NCBI RefSeq assembly: GCF_900115955.1
Contig: NZ_FOYL01000003.1
Location: 960,604-1,024,603 of the forward strand
Direction: 5' to 3'
Length of the DNA stretch: 64,000 bases
DNA from: Lentzea waywayandensis
GTDB lineage: Bacteria > Actinomycetota > Actinomycetes > Mycobacteriales > Pseudonocardiaceae
Part shown: positions 1 through 11,036 of the stretch, piece by piece
How the letters are laid out: each line of letters begins with the position of its first letter
Numbering within the stretch: position 1 is the first letter of the stretch
Translations under genes and position numbers: made by a program
The notes under the pieces: model-generated
What the model was told of the DNA's origin: nothing
Database searches by the model: none
Seen by the model: the letters and a program-made list of their open reading frames with translations, nothing else

Positions 1-1
1 C

Positions 2-1618
2 GCGATCCTGCCGCTGTACAAGGCGATGGAACAGGACGGCTCGATCGAGCACCTGATCGTGCGGCACGAGGAAGGCGCCACGCACATGGCGGACGGCTGG
101 TCGCGCACGACCGGCAACGTCGGCGTCGCGATCGGCACGTCGGGTCCGGCCGGCACGAACATGATCACCGGGCTCTACACCGCGCAGGCCGACTCCGTGC
201 CGATCCTCTGCATCACCGGCCAGGCCGCGGTGTCGAAGCTGCACCAGGAGGCGTTCCAGGCCGTCGACATCGTCTCGATCGCCGCGCCGGTCACGAAGTG
301 GGCGGTGCAGGTCAAGGAAGCCGCGCAGATGCCGTGGATCTTCCGCGAGGCGTTCCGGATCGCGCGCTCCGGCCGGCCGGGCCCGGTCCTGATCGACCTG
401 CCGATCGACGTGCAGAAGCAGGAGATCGAGTGGGACTCCACGATCGACGAACCGTTGCCGGTGCCGAAAAGCGTTCCGTCCGACGCACGGGTCGAGCGCG
501 CGCTGGAGATGCTGCTGGCTGCGGAACGCCCACTGCTGCTCGCCGGTGGCGGTGTCATCCTCGGCGAGGCGTCCGCCGAGCTGCTGGACCTGGCTGAGTT
601 CCTGCAGATCCCGATCCAGGCCACGTTGATGGGCAAGGGCGCCATCGACGAGGACCACCCGCTCTACGCGGGCATGACCGGCATCCAGACCTCGCAGCGC
701 TACGGCAACGCGTCGTTCCTGGAGTCCGACCTGGTGCTGGCGCTGGGCGCGCGCTTCGGCGACCGGCACACCGGTGACCTCGCGACCTACCGCGGCGACC
801 GCAAGTTCATCCACGTCGACGTCGAGCCGACGCAGATCGGCAAGGTGTTCGGGCCCGACCTCGGGATCGTCGCCGACACCAAGCTGTTCCTGCAGGCGTT
901 GCTGGAGAAGGCTCGTGAACGTGGTCCGCGTGCGGCCGGCGAGTGGGTCGAGCGTTGCCAGGAGCTCAAGCGGACGCTGCTGCGGCGCGAGGACTTCGAG
1001 ACCGTGCCGGTCAAGGCGCCGCGGGTCTTCAAGGAGATCAACGAGTTCTACGGCCCGGACACCTACTTCGTCACGGCCATCGGGCTCTACCAGATCTGGT
1101 CCGGCCAGCACCAGAAGGCGCACAAGCCGCGGCACTACCAGGTCTGCGGCCAGGCGGGCCCGCTCGGCTGGGAGATCCCGGCGGCGATCGGCGTGAAGAA
1201 GGCCAGGCCGGACGCGGAGGTCGTCGGCATCGTCGGCGACTACTCGTTCCAGTTCCTGGTCGAGGAACTTGCGGTCGGCGCCCAGTACGACGTGCCGTTC
1301 GTGCTGATCATGCTGAACAACGAGTACCTCGGCCTGATCCGGATGGCCGAGGACCACGGTGGCTACGACATGAAGTACGAGGTCGACATCCACTACGACA
1401 CCAGCGGCTCGGACAACGTGAAGATCATGGAGGCCTACGGCTGCTCCGGCGTCCGGGTCGCCGATCCGAGCGAGATCCGCGGTTCGCTGGAGTGGGCGCG
1501 CAAGGAGGCCGACCGCACGTCCCGGCCGGTGCTCGTGGAGATCATGATCGAACGCGAGGGCAACACCGCGAACGGCACGTCGATCGCCGCGATGAAGGAA
1601 TTCGAGCCGCTCCCGTGA
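2..1618 (+). CDS. gcl: Glyoxylate carboligase (tartronate-semialdehyde synthase), 5' truncated
   Basis: A thiamine-diphosphate enzyme that condenses two glyoxylates to tartronate semialdehyde and CO2 in the cytoplasm. The reading frame is open to the window edge, and the first visible codons (AILPLYKAM) already match the Pyr-domain interior, so about 30 N-terminal residues are missing. Visible signatures are GTSGPAGTNMITG, the FAD/linker domain with PTLMG-like QATLMGKGAID, CGQAGPLGW, and the ThDP motif from GDYSFQFL to LMLNN-like LIMLNN. Identity rests on strong resemblance to E. coli Gcl along the whole length and on the glycerate kinase, allantoinase and allantoicase genes that follow. Oddity: the position that is Val51 in E. 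coli Gcl reads Glu here (RHEEG). The stop codon overlaps the glxK GTG start (GTGA). Confidence 0.9.
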   Translation, partial: AILPLYKAMEQDGSIEHLIVRHEEGATHMADGWSRTTGNVGVAIGTSGPAGTNMITGLYTAQADSVPILCITGQAAVSKLHQEAFQAVDIVSIAAPVTKWAVQVKEAAQMPWIFREAFRIARSGRPGPVLIDLPIDVQKQEIEWDSTIDEPLPVPKSVPSDARVERALEMLLAAERPLLLAGGGVILGEASAELLDLAEFLQIPIQATLMGKGAIDEDHPLYAGMTGIQTSQRYGNASFLESDLVLALGARFGDRHTGDLATYRGDRKFIHVDVEPTQIGKVFGPDLGIVADTKLFLQALLEKARERGPRAAGEWVERCQELKRTLLRREDFETVPVKAPRVFKEINEFYGPDTYFVTAIGLYQIWSGQHQKAHKPRHYQVCGQAGPLGWEIPAAIGVKKARPDAEVVGIVGDYSFQFLVEELAVGAQYDVPFVLIMLNNEYLGLIRMAEDHGGYDMKYEVDIHYDTSGSDNVKIMEAYGCSGVRVADPSEIRGSLEWARKEADRTSRPVLVEIMIEREGNTANGTSIAAMKEFEPLP

Positions 1619-2619
1619 GTGCCGTGGTCATTGCGCCGGACAAGTTCAAGGGATCGCTCACCGCCCCGCAGGTCGCCGCCGCCGTCGCGCGCGGCCTGCG
1701 GGAGGCGGTCCCGGACGTGGACGTGCGCCTCCTCCCGGTGGCCGACGGCGGCGACGGAACTGTCGACGCCGCCGTCGCCGCCGGGTTCGTGAAGGTGGGT
1801 CGCTGGGTCACCGGGCCGGTCGGCAAGCCGGTGCCCGCGTCCTTCGCGGTCAAGGGCACGACCGCCGTGGTCGAGGTGGCCTCGGCGGCAGGCCTGACGT
1901 TGCTGGAACGGCCCGCGCCCCTCGACGCGACCAGCTACGGCGTCGGTGAGCTGCTGAAAGCCGCGCTGGACGTCGGCTGCACGACGATCGTGCTCGGGCT
2001 GGGCGGCAGCGCGTGCACGGACGGCGGCGCCGGGATGCTGGAGGCGCTGGGCAAAGCGTCGTTCGACGGTGTGGACCTGGTGCTGGCCTCGGACGTGGAC
2101 AACCCGTTGCTCGGTCCTTCCGGTGCCGCGGCGGTCTACGGGCCACAGAAGGGGGCTTCACCCGAGCAGGTGAAGATCCTCGAAGCGCGGCTCGAGGCGT
2201 TCGCCCAACGGATCGGACCGGAGTACGCCGCGAGGCCGGGAGCGGGTGCGGCCGGCGGGATCGGGTTCGCGGCGCTCGCGGTGCTGGGCGCGCGGTTCCG
2301 GCCCGGCATCGAGGTGGTGCTGGAACTGGCCGGGTTCGCGCAGGCCGTGGCGGACGCGTCGCTGGTGATCACGGGCGAGGGATCGCTGGACGCGCAGACC
2401 CGGCACGGCAAGGCGCCATACGGGGTGGTCAGGGCCTCCGGTGACGTGCCGGTGGTCGCGGTGGCGGGGCAGTGCTCGGTCGAACCCGGTGACCTGGGGC
2501 TGAAGGCCGCCTACGCGTTGCTGGACGTCGAACCGGACGTGACGAGGTGCATGGCCCGGGCGGAGACGCTGCTGGTTGATCTCGGCGGTCGCATCGCTCG
2601 CGACTGGGTGTCAGAGTGA
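1615..2619 (+). CDS. glxK: Glycerate kinase (type 1, GlxK/GarK family)
   Basis: Phosphorylates D-glycerate. It acts after tartronate semialdehyde made by Gcl is reduced, feeding glyoxylate carbon from allantoin into glycolysis. The 334-residue protein starts with the family signature [11 protein letters not shown] and carries PVADGGDGT, the glycine-rich [26 protein letters not shown] and [10 protein letters not shown] motifs in the usual order. The start is the GTG whose last two bases belong to the gcl stop codon, so translation is probably coupled. A second GTGA overlap joins it to allB. No tartronate semialdehyde reductase gene is visible in the window; it may lie upstream. Confidence 0.92.
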   Translation: MSAVVIAPDKFKGSLTAPQVAAAVARGLREAVPDVDVRLLPVADGGDGTVDAAVAAGFVKVGRWVTGPVGKPVPASFAVKGTTAVVEVASAAGLTLLERPAPLDATSYGVGELLKAALDVGCTTIVLGLGGSACTDGGAGMLEALGKASFDGVDLVLASDVDNPLLGPSGAAAVYGPQKGASPEQVKILEARLEAFAQRIGPEYAARPGAGAAGGIGFAALAVLGARFRPGIEVVLELAGFAQAVADASLVITGEGSLDAQTRHGKAPYGVVRASGDVPVVAVAGQCSVEPGDLGLKAAYALLDVEPDVTRCMARAETLLVDLGGRIARDWVSE

Positions 2620-3929
2620 GTGCCATGGACCTGGTCTTCCGCGCCCGCAGGGTCGTGACCCCGCAGGGTGAGATCGCGTGCGACGTCGGTGTCGTCGACG
2701 GCAGGATCGTTGCTGTCGAGCCCCGCATCGACTCGCCGAACGTCGTGCACCTCAACGACGACGAGGTGTTGCTGCCAGGCCTGGTCGACACGCACGTGCA
2801 CGTCAACGACCCGGGCCGCAGCGAGTGGGAGGGCTTCGAGACGGCGACCAGGGCGGCCGCGGCCGGTGGCGTCACGACGATCATCGACATGCCGCTCAAC
2901 AGCATCCCGCCGACGGTCGAGGTGGCGGCGCTGGAGATCAAGCGCAAGGCCGCCGCGACCGTGTCCGTGGACGTCGGGTTCTGGGGCGGCATCGTCCCCG
3001 GCAACCTCGCCGACCTGAAGCCGCTGCACGAGGCCGGCGTATTCGGCTTCAAGTGCTTCCTGCTGCACTCGGGCGTGGACGAGTTCCCGGCCGTCACGAC
3101 CGCCGAACTGGAAACGGCGCTGCGGCAGCTGGCCACGCTCGACGCGTTGACGATCGTGCACGCCGAGGACGCGCACACGGTCCGTGACTCGGAGCCGGAC
3201 TACGCGGGCTTCCTGGCCTCACGGCCGCGCGAGGCCGAGAACAAGGCGATCAGCGACGTCGTGGAGCTGACCCGCAGGACCGGCGCCCGCACGCACATCC
3301 TGCACCTCTCGTCGTCGGACGCGCTCTCGATCCTGGAGGCCGCCAAACGCGAGAGCCTGCGGATCACCGCCGAGACCTGCCCGCACTACCTCACGTTCAC
3401 CGCCGAGGAGATCCACGACGGGCAGACGGAGTTCAAGTGCTGCCCGCCGATCCGTGAGGCGGAGAACCGCGAGGCGTTGTGGCAGGGCCTGCGCGACGGC
3501 GTGATCGACCTGGTCGTCAGTGATCACTCGCCGAGCACGGTGGAGCTGAAGGAAGGCGACTTCGCGACGGCGTGGGGTGGCATCGCGTCGTTGCAGCTCG
3601 GCCTGCCGGCGGTGTGGACGGGCGCACAGGAGCGTGGTTTCCAGCTCACCGACGTCGTCCGCTGGATGGCGACGCATCCGGCGCGTCAGGTCGGATTGGC
3701 GACCAAGGGCGCCATCGAGGTCGGCAAGGACGCCGACTTCGTGGTGTTCGCACCGGACGAGACCTTCGTGGTGGACAAGAACAAGCTCCACCACCGCAAC
3801 CCGGTCACGCCGTACCACGGCCGCACGCTGAACGGCGTGGTCAGGCAGACGTGGTTGCGGGGCAAGGAAATCAGTCAGACCAGGGCAAGTTCGCCCAAAG
3901 GAAAGCTGCTCAGAAGAGGAGAAGCATGA
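2616..3929 (+). CDS. allB: Allantoinase
   Basis: Cyclic amidohydrolase that opens allantoin to allantoate in purine breakdown. The 437-residue protein shows the metal-binding HVHVNDPG (H60, H62), the lysine expected to be carboxylated in FGFKCFL (K146), [15 protein letters not shown] and the late Asp in SDHSPS. This motif set and the product of the neighbouring gene separate it from dihydropyrimidinase and dihydroorotase. The GTG at 2616 overlaps the glxK stop; an ATG three codons later (2625) is an alternative start. It overlaps alc by 4 nt (ATGA). Confidence 0.93.
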   Translation: MSAMDLVFRARRVVTPQGEIACDVGVVDGRIVAVEPRIDSPNVVHLNDDEVLLPGLVDTHVHVNDPGRSEWEGFETATRAAAAGGVTTIIDMPLNSIPPTVEVAALEIKRKAAATVSVDVGFWGGIVPGNLADLKPLHEAGVFGFKCFLLHSGVDEFPAVTTAELETALRQLATLDALTIVHAEDAHTVRDSEPDYAGFLASRPREAENKAISDVVELTRRTGARTHILHLSSSDALSILEAAKRESLRITAETCPHYLTFTAEEIHDGQTEFKCCPPIREAENREALWQGLRDGVIDLVVSDHSPSTVELKEGDFATAWGGIASLQLGLPAVWTGAQERGFQLTDVVRWMATHPARQVGLATKGAIEVGKDADFVVFAPDETFVVDKNKLHHRNPVTPYHGRTLNGVVRQTWLRGKEISQTRASSPKGKLLRRGEA

Positions 3930-4918
3930 CCGAGTGGACCCGGCTGCCGGATCTCGCCTCGCGCGCGGCCGGAGGTGGCGTGGTGTGGGCGAACGACGAG
4001 CTGTTCGCCGAGCGGGAGAACCTGATCAAGCCCGCAGAGCCGGTCTACCAGACCTACACCTTCGGTCACAAAGGCCAGGTCTACGACGGCTGGGAGACCC
4101 GCCGCCGTCGTGAGTCGGGCGTGGATCAGGCGGTGGTCAGGCTCGGCATGCCCGGTGTCGTGCGCGGGATCGTCGTCGACACGGCGTTCTTCAAGGGCAA
4201 CTACCCGCCGTTCTGCTGGGTCGAGGGCGCCCAGGTCGACGGCTATCCGGGCGCCGACGAGATCACCGAGTGGTTCCCGCTGGTCGAACGGACCGCGCTG
4301 AAGGGAGACGAGAAGCACTACTTCGACGTCACCGAGGGACGCCGCGTCACGCACGTACGGCTGACCATCGATCCCGACGGCGGTGTGGCTCGGTTGCGCG
4401 TGCACGGCGAACCGCTCGCGGACCCGCGTCTGCTCGTGGGTGGCATCGACCTCGCCGCACTGGAGAACGGCGCTGTCGTCACCGGGTGCAGCAACATGTT
4501 CTACAGCTCTCCCAACAACCTCATCGCCCCTGGTCAGGCCACGGTCATGGGGGAGGGCTGGGAGACCGCGCGCCGCCGTGACGACGGCAACGACTGGGTG
4601 TCGCTCCGGCTCGCCGCACCCGGCGTCGTGCAGCTGGTCGAGCTCGACACCAGCCATTTCAAGGGCAACGCGCCGGGCTGGGCGTCGGTGCGCGGCTGCG
4701 ACGAGCGCACCGACCCGGACACGTGGTTCGACCTGCTCCCGCGCACCCGGTTGCAGCCCGACACGCGGCACCGGTTCGTCGTGGACGCGACCGAGGCGAC
4801 GGCCGTCCGGCTCGACATCTATCCGGACGGCGGAATGGCACGCCTCCGGATCCTCGGCACCCCTACGAGTGACGGCCTAGCGCACCTGCGGGAGATGTGG
4901 GCCAAAACGACTAACTGA
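3926..4918 (+). CDS. alc: Allantoicase
   Basis: Hydrolyses allantoate to ureidoglycolate and urea, the next step after AllB. The 330-residue protein contains the two tandem allantoicase repeats: each half has a [16 protein letters not shown] segment, a [22 protein letters not shown] strand, and a closing [26 protein letters not shown]. The ATG lies inside the allB stop and is preceded by AGAGGAGAAG, a good ribosome binding site. Together with gcl, glxK and allB it forms a four-gene coupled operon. The urea produced implies a urease elsewhere; ureidoglycolate lyase is not seen here. A short inverted repeat (GTGGT/ACCAC at 4922-4937) follows the stop. Confidence 0.92.
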   Translation: MTEWTRLPDLASRAAGGGVVWANDELFAERENLIKPAEPVYQTYTFGHKGQVYDGWETRRRRESGVDQAVVRLGMPGVVRGIVVDTAFFKGNYPPFCWVEGAQVDGYPGADEITEWFPLVERTALKGDEKHYFDVTEGRRVTHVRLTIDPDGGVARLRVHGEPLADPRLLVGGIDLAALENGAVVTGCSNMFYSSPNNLIAPGQATVMGEGWETARRRDDGNDWVSLRLAAPGVVQLVELDTSHFKGNAPGWASVRGCDERTDPDTWFDLLPRTRLQPDTRHRFVVDATEATAVRLDIYPDGGMARLRILGTPTSDGLAHLREMWAKTTN

Positions 4919-5031
4919 CGGTGGTTGTCCGACCACGGTCTGATTCGGATCCCTACCTAGGTTGGTTGTCTGCGTCACACGATCGGTGGAAGCGTTCCTC
5001 CCGCAAGTTCGGGGATCCAGGGAGGAATTCC

Positions 5032-6567
5032 ATGCAACCGATGGTGCGCGCCTTTGGCGCCGCGATCGCCAGTTCTGCATTGGTTCTAGGCGCGAGTCAG
5101 GTCGCGATCGCGGCTCCGGAAGGGCAGCCGGAGTACCAGGTCGGCGCGATCGACTGGAAGCCGTGCGAGGAGAAGCCGACGGTCGACTGCGGCTTCCTCG
5201 AGTTGCCGATCGACTACTCCAAGCCGAACGGTGAGAAGTTCAAGCTGGCCGTCTCGCGTCTCAAGGCGGCCGACCCGTCCAAGCGCATCGGCGCGATGGT
5301 GATCAACCCCGGCGGACCGGGCGGTTCGGGCGTCGACTTCTCGATGTTCGCCGACGGGTACTTCAGCAAGGAGATCATCGACAAGTTCGACGTCATCGGG
5401 TTCGACCCGCGTGGTGTCGCGCGCAGTGCGCCGATCAAGTGCTCGGCGGAGCTGCTCCAGAAGACGCCGTCGAGCTACCCGAAGACCAAGGCCGAGTTCG
5501 ACGCGCTGGTCACGTTCAACAAGACGCTGCGCGAGGACTGCCGCAAGCAGTCCGGCGCGATCTTCGACAACGCCTCGACCGCGGAGGTGGCGCAGGACAT
5601 CGACGCCATCCGCCGCGCGCTGGGCGAGCGGAAGATCAACTACTACGGCATCTCGTACGGCACGATCATGGGCCAGCACTACGCGGAGAAGTTCGGCAAG
5701 AACATCCGCGCCATGATCATCGACTCCAACATGGACCACAGCCTGGGCACGAAGCAGTTCCTCGACTCCGAGGCGCGCACCGCCGAGGACTCGTTCAACG
5801 AGTGGATCAAGTGGAACGACCGGGCGGCGACCTCGCCGTTCCACGGTCAGGACCTCCGCAAGATCTGGAAGGACCTGCTGGCCAAGGCGGAGCGCGGTGA
5901 GGTGCCCGCTCCGTGGGACCCGACCGTCAAGATGACGCCGGAGGACCTCGGCGGCGGTGTGGTCAGCATGGCCTACGGGCCGAGCTGGCAGCGGTTCGCC
6001 GAGCAGATCAAGCAGATCATCGACGGCACGCAGGCTCCGAAGTCGGCCTTCTCGGCGTTCGCCGCCGAGGAGACGTTCGACAACCCGTTCCCCGGCATCT
6101 TCTGCAACGACTACAACCTCCGCGTGAGCTCGTGGGGCGAGTACCAGTCGCTGGTGAAGTCGGAGTACCGGATCGCGCCGAACACGCGTGGCTCCTCGCT
6201 CGGCCACGGCGCCATGATGGGCTGCGTCGGGTTCCCGAAGGCCACGAACCCGCAGCGCACGCTGAAGATCAAGAACTCGCCGAAGATCCTGCTCACCAAC
6301 GCCAAGCACGACCCGGCGACGGCGTACGAGTGGGCTGTCAACGCGCACCGTCAGACCCGTGACACCACCGTCTTCGTGACCTACGAAGGCTGGGGCCACG
6401 GCGTCTACGACCGCAGCGAGTGCACGCTGAAGATCAACAACGAGTACCTGGTCTCGCTGAAGCTGCCGCGCAACGGCACCTCGTGTGCCGCGGTCGAGCC
6501 GCCGGCGCAGGCGTCGGTCATGTCCGCGAAGCCGCGGATCCCGGCGGGCCCGTTCTCGGTTCGCTAA
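5032..6567 (+). CDS. Secreted alpha/beta-hydrolase, tripeptidyl aminopeptidase (Tap/SlpD-like)
   Basis: Predicted exported serine peptidase of the actinobacterial tripeptidyl-aminopeptidase family. The start ATG at 5032 is chosen because GGGAGGAATT sits just ahead and the product then opens with a clean signal peptide ending near SQVAIAAPEG. The 511-residue protein has NPGGPGGSG (oxyanion loop), DPRGVARS, the nucleophile elbow GISYGT (Ser208), and a TAP-like C-terminal domain with LTNAKHDPAT and the catalytic His region GWGHGVYD. It would release N-terminal tripeptides outside the cell. It stands alone between the allantoin operon and the FtsX-type permease. The exact substrate cannot be read from sequence. 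Confidence 0.85.
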   Translation: MQPMVRAFGAAIASSALVLGASQVAIAAPEGQPEYQVGAIDWKPCEEKPTVDCGFLELPIDYSKPNGEKFKLAVSRLKAADPSKRIGAMVINPGGPGGSGVDFSMFADGYFSKEIIDKFDVIGFDPRGVARSAPIKCSAELLQKTPSSYPKTKAEFDALVTFNKTLREDCRKQSGAIFDNASTAEVAQDIDAIRRALGERKINYYGISYGTIMGQHYAEKFGKNIRAMIIDSNMDHSLGTKQFLDSEARTAEDSFNEWIKWNDRAATSPFHGQDLRKIWKDLLAKAERGEVPAPWDPTVKMTPEDLGGGVVSMAYGPSWQRFAEQIKQIIDGTQAPKSAFSAFAAEETFDNPFPGIFCNDYNLRVSSWGEYQSLVKSEYRIAPNTRGSSLGHGAMMGCVGFPKATNPQRTLKIKNSPKILLTNAKHDPATAYEWAVNAHRQTRDTTVFVTYEGWGHGVYDRSECTLKINNEYLVSLKLPRNGTSCAAVEPPAQASVMSAKPRIPAGPFSVR

Positions 6568-6580
6568 CGCAGGTCAGTAG

Positions 6581-6612
6581 CTATACCCCCGGTGTATACG
6601 CCGGGGGTATAG
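6581..6612. promoter_or_regulatory. Perfect 12-bp-arm inverted repeat ahead of the FtsX-like gene
   Basis: CTATACCCCCGG (6581-6592) and its exact complement (6601-6612) flank an 8-nt centre, TGTATACG. The element ends 9 nt before the downstream ATG and begins 13 nt after the upstream stop. The AT-C-run...G-run-AT layout resembles CsoR-type copper operators, and each arm with the centre makes a smaller pseudo-palindrome (TATACCCCCGGTGTATA). It could equally be a terminator for the upstream gene, although no T-run follows. Confidence 0.55.
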
Positions 6613-6621
6613 TCCTGCGTC

Positions 6622-8397
6622 ATGGCTGGCCTGTGGTGGCCTCGCGGTAAGGGTGCGTGGGCGCGTTTCGCGTTCACGGCTGCCGGCGTGGCCGTTGGTG
6701 TCACGGTGTTGATGCTCTGTCTCGCGGCCCAGGGCGCGTTGCAGGGCCGTTCCGACCGTTCGGCGTGGCAGTACACGCGCGCCGACACGCCCGGTTCCGG
6801 TTCTGTGCAGTGGCTGGCCGTCACCGACTACTTCCGCGGCGAGGAGATGCTGCGGATCCACGTCGCCGACGTCGGTCCCTCCTCGCCCTCGCCCGGCTTC
6901 CCGTTGCCCCGTCCCGGTGAAGTCGTTGCCTCACCGGCGATGCAGCGGTTGTTCGAGTCCACTCCGGACGATCAACTCGATGACCGCTATCCGGGCGTGG
7001 TCGTCGGCATGATCCCCGTGGACCTGCTGTCCCATCCGGCGCAGCTCGTCGCCGTGGTCGGCGGGCAGGTGCCCGGGATGTTCACCGCGTCCGGCATCGC
7101 TGTCGAGCCTGACCACGCGTTCTTCGCGTTCACCAGGATCGTTCTCGGGATCGCGGCGCTGCTGCTGCTCGTGCCCGTCGTGGTGTTCGTGGCGATGGCG
7201 ACCAGGATCGCCGCGGCCCAACGCGAACGCCGCCTGGCCGCGTTGAGGCTGGTCGGAGCCACCCGGTCGCAGACGGCTCTGATCGCGGCCGCCGAGACGG
7301 GGATCGCGGCCTTGGCGGGAACGCTCGCCGGCTGGCTCGCCTATGAAGGCCTGCGCCGTGTGTTCGCTTCTTCGGTGACGTACGAAGGTTTCCCGTTCCA
7401 CGCCGACGACGTGCGCGCGCCGTTGGCCGTGCTGGCTTTGGTGCCGTTGCTCGCCGTCCTCGTCTCCGTGGTGTCGTTGCGCCGCGTCGACATCGGCCCG
7501 CTCGGGATCGTCCGGCGCGCCGCCTCGAAGCCGCCGACCGCGGTGCGCGTGCTGCCGCTGGCGATCGGTCTCGGTGGGTTGTTCCTGGTCACGTACACCT
7601 CGTCCGCCGGCTTCGACGAGCTGGCGCCGTTGTTCGGGATCGCGACCGTTGTCGGCGTGGCGATCGTGGGTCCGTGGGTGTGCCTGCAGATCGGACGGCT
7701 GCTCGCGCGCGCTTCCAACGCCACGACGGTGCTGGCCGCACGCCGGATCGAGCAGGACCCGAAAGCGTCGTTCCGGGCCGCGAGCGCACTGGTGTTCGCG
7801 GCCTTCGCGGCGACGTACCTGAGCGGCCTGGTCAGCGCGTACGGCGACCTGCCCGGCACCGCCACCCCGCGCGGTGTGGTGACCGTGTTCGACGGCCGCG
7901 ACCGCGAGATCGTCAGCGACGGCACGGTGGCCGACGAGGAACGCATCCGCACCCGTGAGGCCGTCGCCGCGCCGCGCGCCATCATCAACACCCGCCGCGA
8001 GTTCGTGCTGCGCGAGCAACGGCTCTGGGACGACGTCGAGTCCGCCGTCCACTTCGCTCTGGTCGTCGTCGTGGTGGTCGCGGGATGCGGTCTGGCGGCC
8101 GGCGCGGTGGGAGGAGTGCTCGAACGGCGGCGTTCTTTCGCACTGCTGCGCGCGTCCGGCACGACGCTCGGCCAGCTGCGCAGGGTCGTGTTGCTGGAGA
8201 CGGGTGTGCCGCTGGTGGCGATGACCGGGCTCGGCGTGGCGCTCGGGGTGCTCACGCTGGTCGCGACGAAGGGACCGTTGCCGACGGTCGGGTTCGCGGT
8301 GGTGGTCGCGTGCGGTCTCGCGGCGGCGTTGCTGATCGCCGCGACGCCTTTGATGGTCCTCAACCGCGCGTCGGCGTACAGCGAGGTTCGCCGCTAG
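6622..8397 (+). CDS. FtsX-like ABC transporter permease without adjacent ATPase
   Basis: Integral membrane protein of 591 residues in the MacB/FtsX permease superfamily. It has an N-terminal membrane segment (FAFTAAGVAVGVTVLML), a short extracytoplasmic stretch, then three hydrophobic segments around the conserved AAQRERRLAALRLVGATRSQ loop. After a second linker come the last membrane segments around GGVLERRRSFALLRASGTTLGQLRR. The two duplicated permease modules are therefore present, but the first external domain is much shorter than usual. No ABC ATPase gene is adjacent, so its partner must be encoded elsewhere. The substrate is unknown. The stop codon is shared, on the other strand, with the next gene. 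Confidence 0.75.
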   Translation: MAGLWWPRGKGAWARFAFTAAGVAVGVTVLMLCLAAQGALQGRSDRSAWQYTRADTPGSGSVQWLAVTDYFRGEEMLRIHVADVGPSSPSPGFPLPRPGEVVASPAMQRLFESTPDDQLDDRYPGVVVGMIPVDLLSHPAQLVAVVGGQVPGMFTASGIAVEPDHAFFAFTRIVLGIAALLLLVPVVVFVAMATRIAAAQRERRLAALRLVGATRSQTALIAAAETGIAALAGTLAGWLAYEGLRRVFASSVTYEGFPFHADDVRAPLAVLALVPLLAVLVSVVSLRRVDIGPLGIVRRAASKPPTAVRVLPLAIGLGGLFLVTYTSSAGFDELAPLFGIATVVGVAIVGPWVCLQIGRLLARASNATTVLAARRIEQDPKASFRAASALVFAAFAATYLSGLVSAYGDLPGTATPRGVVTVFDGRDREIVSDGTVADEERIRTREAVAAPRAIINTRREFVLREQRLWDDVESAVHFALVVVVVVAGCGLAAGAVGGVLERRRSFALLRASGTTLGQLRRVVLLETGVPLVAMTGLGVALGVLTLVATKGPLPTVGFAVVVACGLAAALLIAATPLMVLNRASAYSEVRR

Positions 8398-9134
8398 CAG
8401 CGTTCGCCGGGACGCCACCGCTGGTCGCACCACACCACGTGCCCTGCGGCGTCGGGCAGCGGCTCGGTGCGCAGCGGCTGGGACGCGGACGCGACCTGGG
8501 TCCGGGTGACACCGCCGAGCGTGTAGTCGACCTCGACGTCCCAGTCGGCCGCGTCCTCGCCGTGCACATCGACCTCGACGTCCTGCCGATAGCCGTCCGC
8601 CGGCACCCGCAGCGGGAACGCGCCTTCGACCGGGTAGGCGGCCGACGTGCTGGTGTCCACCCGCACCCTGGTCGCGGGAGGGGCGGCGGGCCCGGCGCAG
8701 TGGTACAGGTACTTCGCCGTGCGGTACAGGGGCGAGACGGTCCTCACCTGAATCCTGATCGCGGTGATGACGAGTTCCTGCTGCGGCTCGGGCCGAACCT
8801 CCAAGGTCACCCTGGTGTGGCCGGAGTGCGGGAGCGACACCTTCAGCGCGGTGAAGGGGTCCGCGCAGGTTCCCGTCTCGTTCCGCACTTCGCCCACGAC
8901 CTGCTCGCCGTTGGAGATGACGTCCCATCCGTGTGTGCTCGCGACGGTGACGTTCAGGCTCCTGGGCTGGGGACCCGGCGGAGGAGGCATGACCGGCTCT
9001 CCCTGCGAATCCTGGGAGAGCCGGAAGTTCGACATGACCCACACGAACGCGCCGAAGGCGGAAAGAGCGACGACTACCAGCACGATCGCGAAAACGCGCA
9101 TCTGCCGACGGTATCCAGCAACCGCTTCCGGCAT
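8394..9134 (-). CDS. Membrane-anchored exported protein of unknown function
   Basis: About 246 residues from the ATG at 9134, or 235 from the ATG at 9101. An N-terminal RRQMR positive patch is followed by one hydrophobic segment (VFAIVLVVVALSAFGAFVWV) and then a soluble, probably extracytoplasmic domain. The soluble part opens with a proline stretch (PPPPGPQPR), contains two Cys pairs in different places and ends ...WCDQRWRPGERC. I do not recognise a family. Neither start has a clear ribosome binding site, and a GTG at 9242 would add a disordered stretch. It converges on the permease gene with overlapping stop codons (CTAG), and its promoter region faces the GlnR sites of amtB. Confidence 0.6.
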   Translation of the reverse strand: MPEAVAGYRRQMRVFAIVLVVVALSAFGAFVWVMSNFRLSQDSQGEPVMPPPPGPQPRSLNVTVASTHGWDVISNGEQVVGEVRNETGTCADPFTALKVSLPHSGHTRVTLEVRPEPQQELVITAIRIQVRTVSPLYRTAKYLYHCAGPAAPPATRVRVDTSTSAAYPVEGAFPLRVPADGYRQDVEVDVHGEDAADWDVEVDYTLGGVTRTQVASASQPLRTEPLPDAAGHVVWCDQRWRPGERC

Positions 9135-9213
9135 GGCGCAATGCCCCGGAAGAGGAGACCCTCGACTACTGCTCGTTATCGGCCCGACGCCGTGAGGTTG
9201 CCGAATCGAGTCC

Positions 9214-9294
9214 GTGAACGGCGCGAAACGCGGACGTAACACGTCCAGGTCGACAGTTCACCTCCGCGAAACGTTGGGCGTGGGTGGGTGAAAC
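9214..9294 (+). promoter_or_regulatory. Candidate GlnR binding region upstream of amtB
   Basis: The actinobacterial GlnR site is built of 5-bp boxes (GTnAC and GAAAC) separated by 6 bp. Here GTGAA (9214), GAAAC (9225) and GTAAC (9236) occur at exactly that 11-bp pitch, two of them perfect. Two further perfect GAAAC boxes at 9268 and 9290 are 22 bp apart, the spacing of alternate boxes. The position, 50-125 bp before amtB, fits nitrogen-limitation activation. This is a consensus match by eye. Confidence 0.65.
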
Positions 9295-9340
9295 AGGACA
9301 TCTCGATGCTCCCTGCAACCGACGTGCAGTGGAGGTCGAA

Positions 9341-11019
<1,679 letters not shown>

Positions 11020-11036
11020 CAACTAGGAGACGGCCC

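Noticed and set aside
5086..6399. A 437-codon minus-strand open frame opposite the Tap-like gene
   Set aside because: It is the antisense shadow of a gene with very high GC at third positions; composition is Arg/Val/Leu-rich with no domain.
6931..9141. A 736-codon minus-strand open frame opposite the permease gene
   Set aside because: The sequence is Arg/His/Gln-rich shadow coding, while the plus strand has clear FtsX motifs and the minus strand 8394-9134 frame is distinct.
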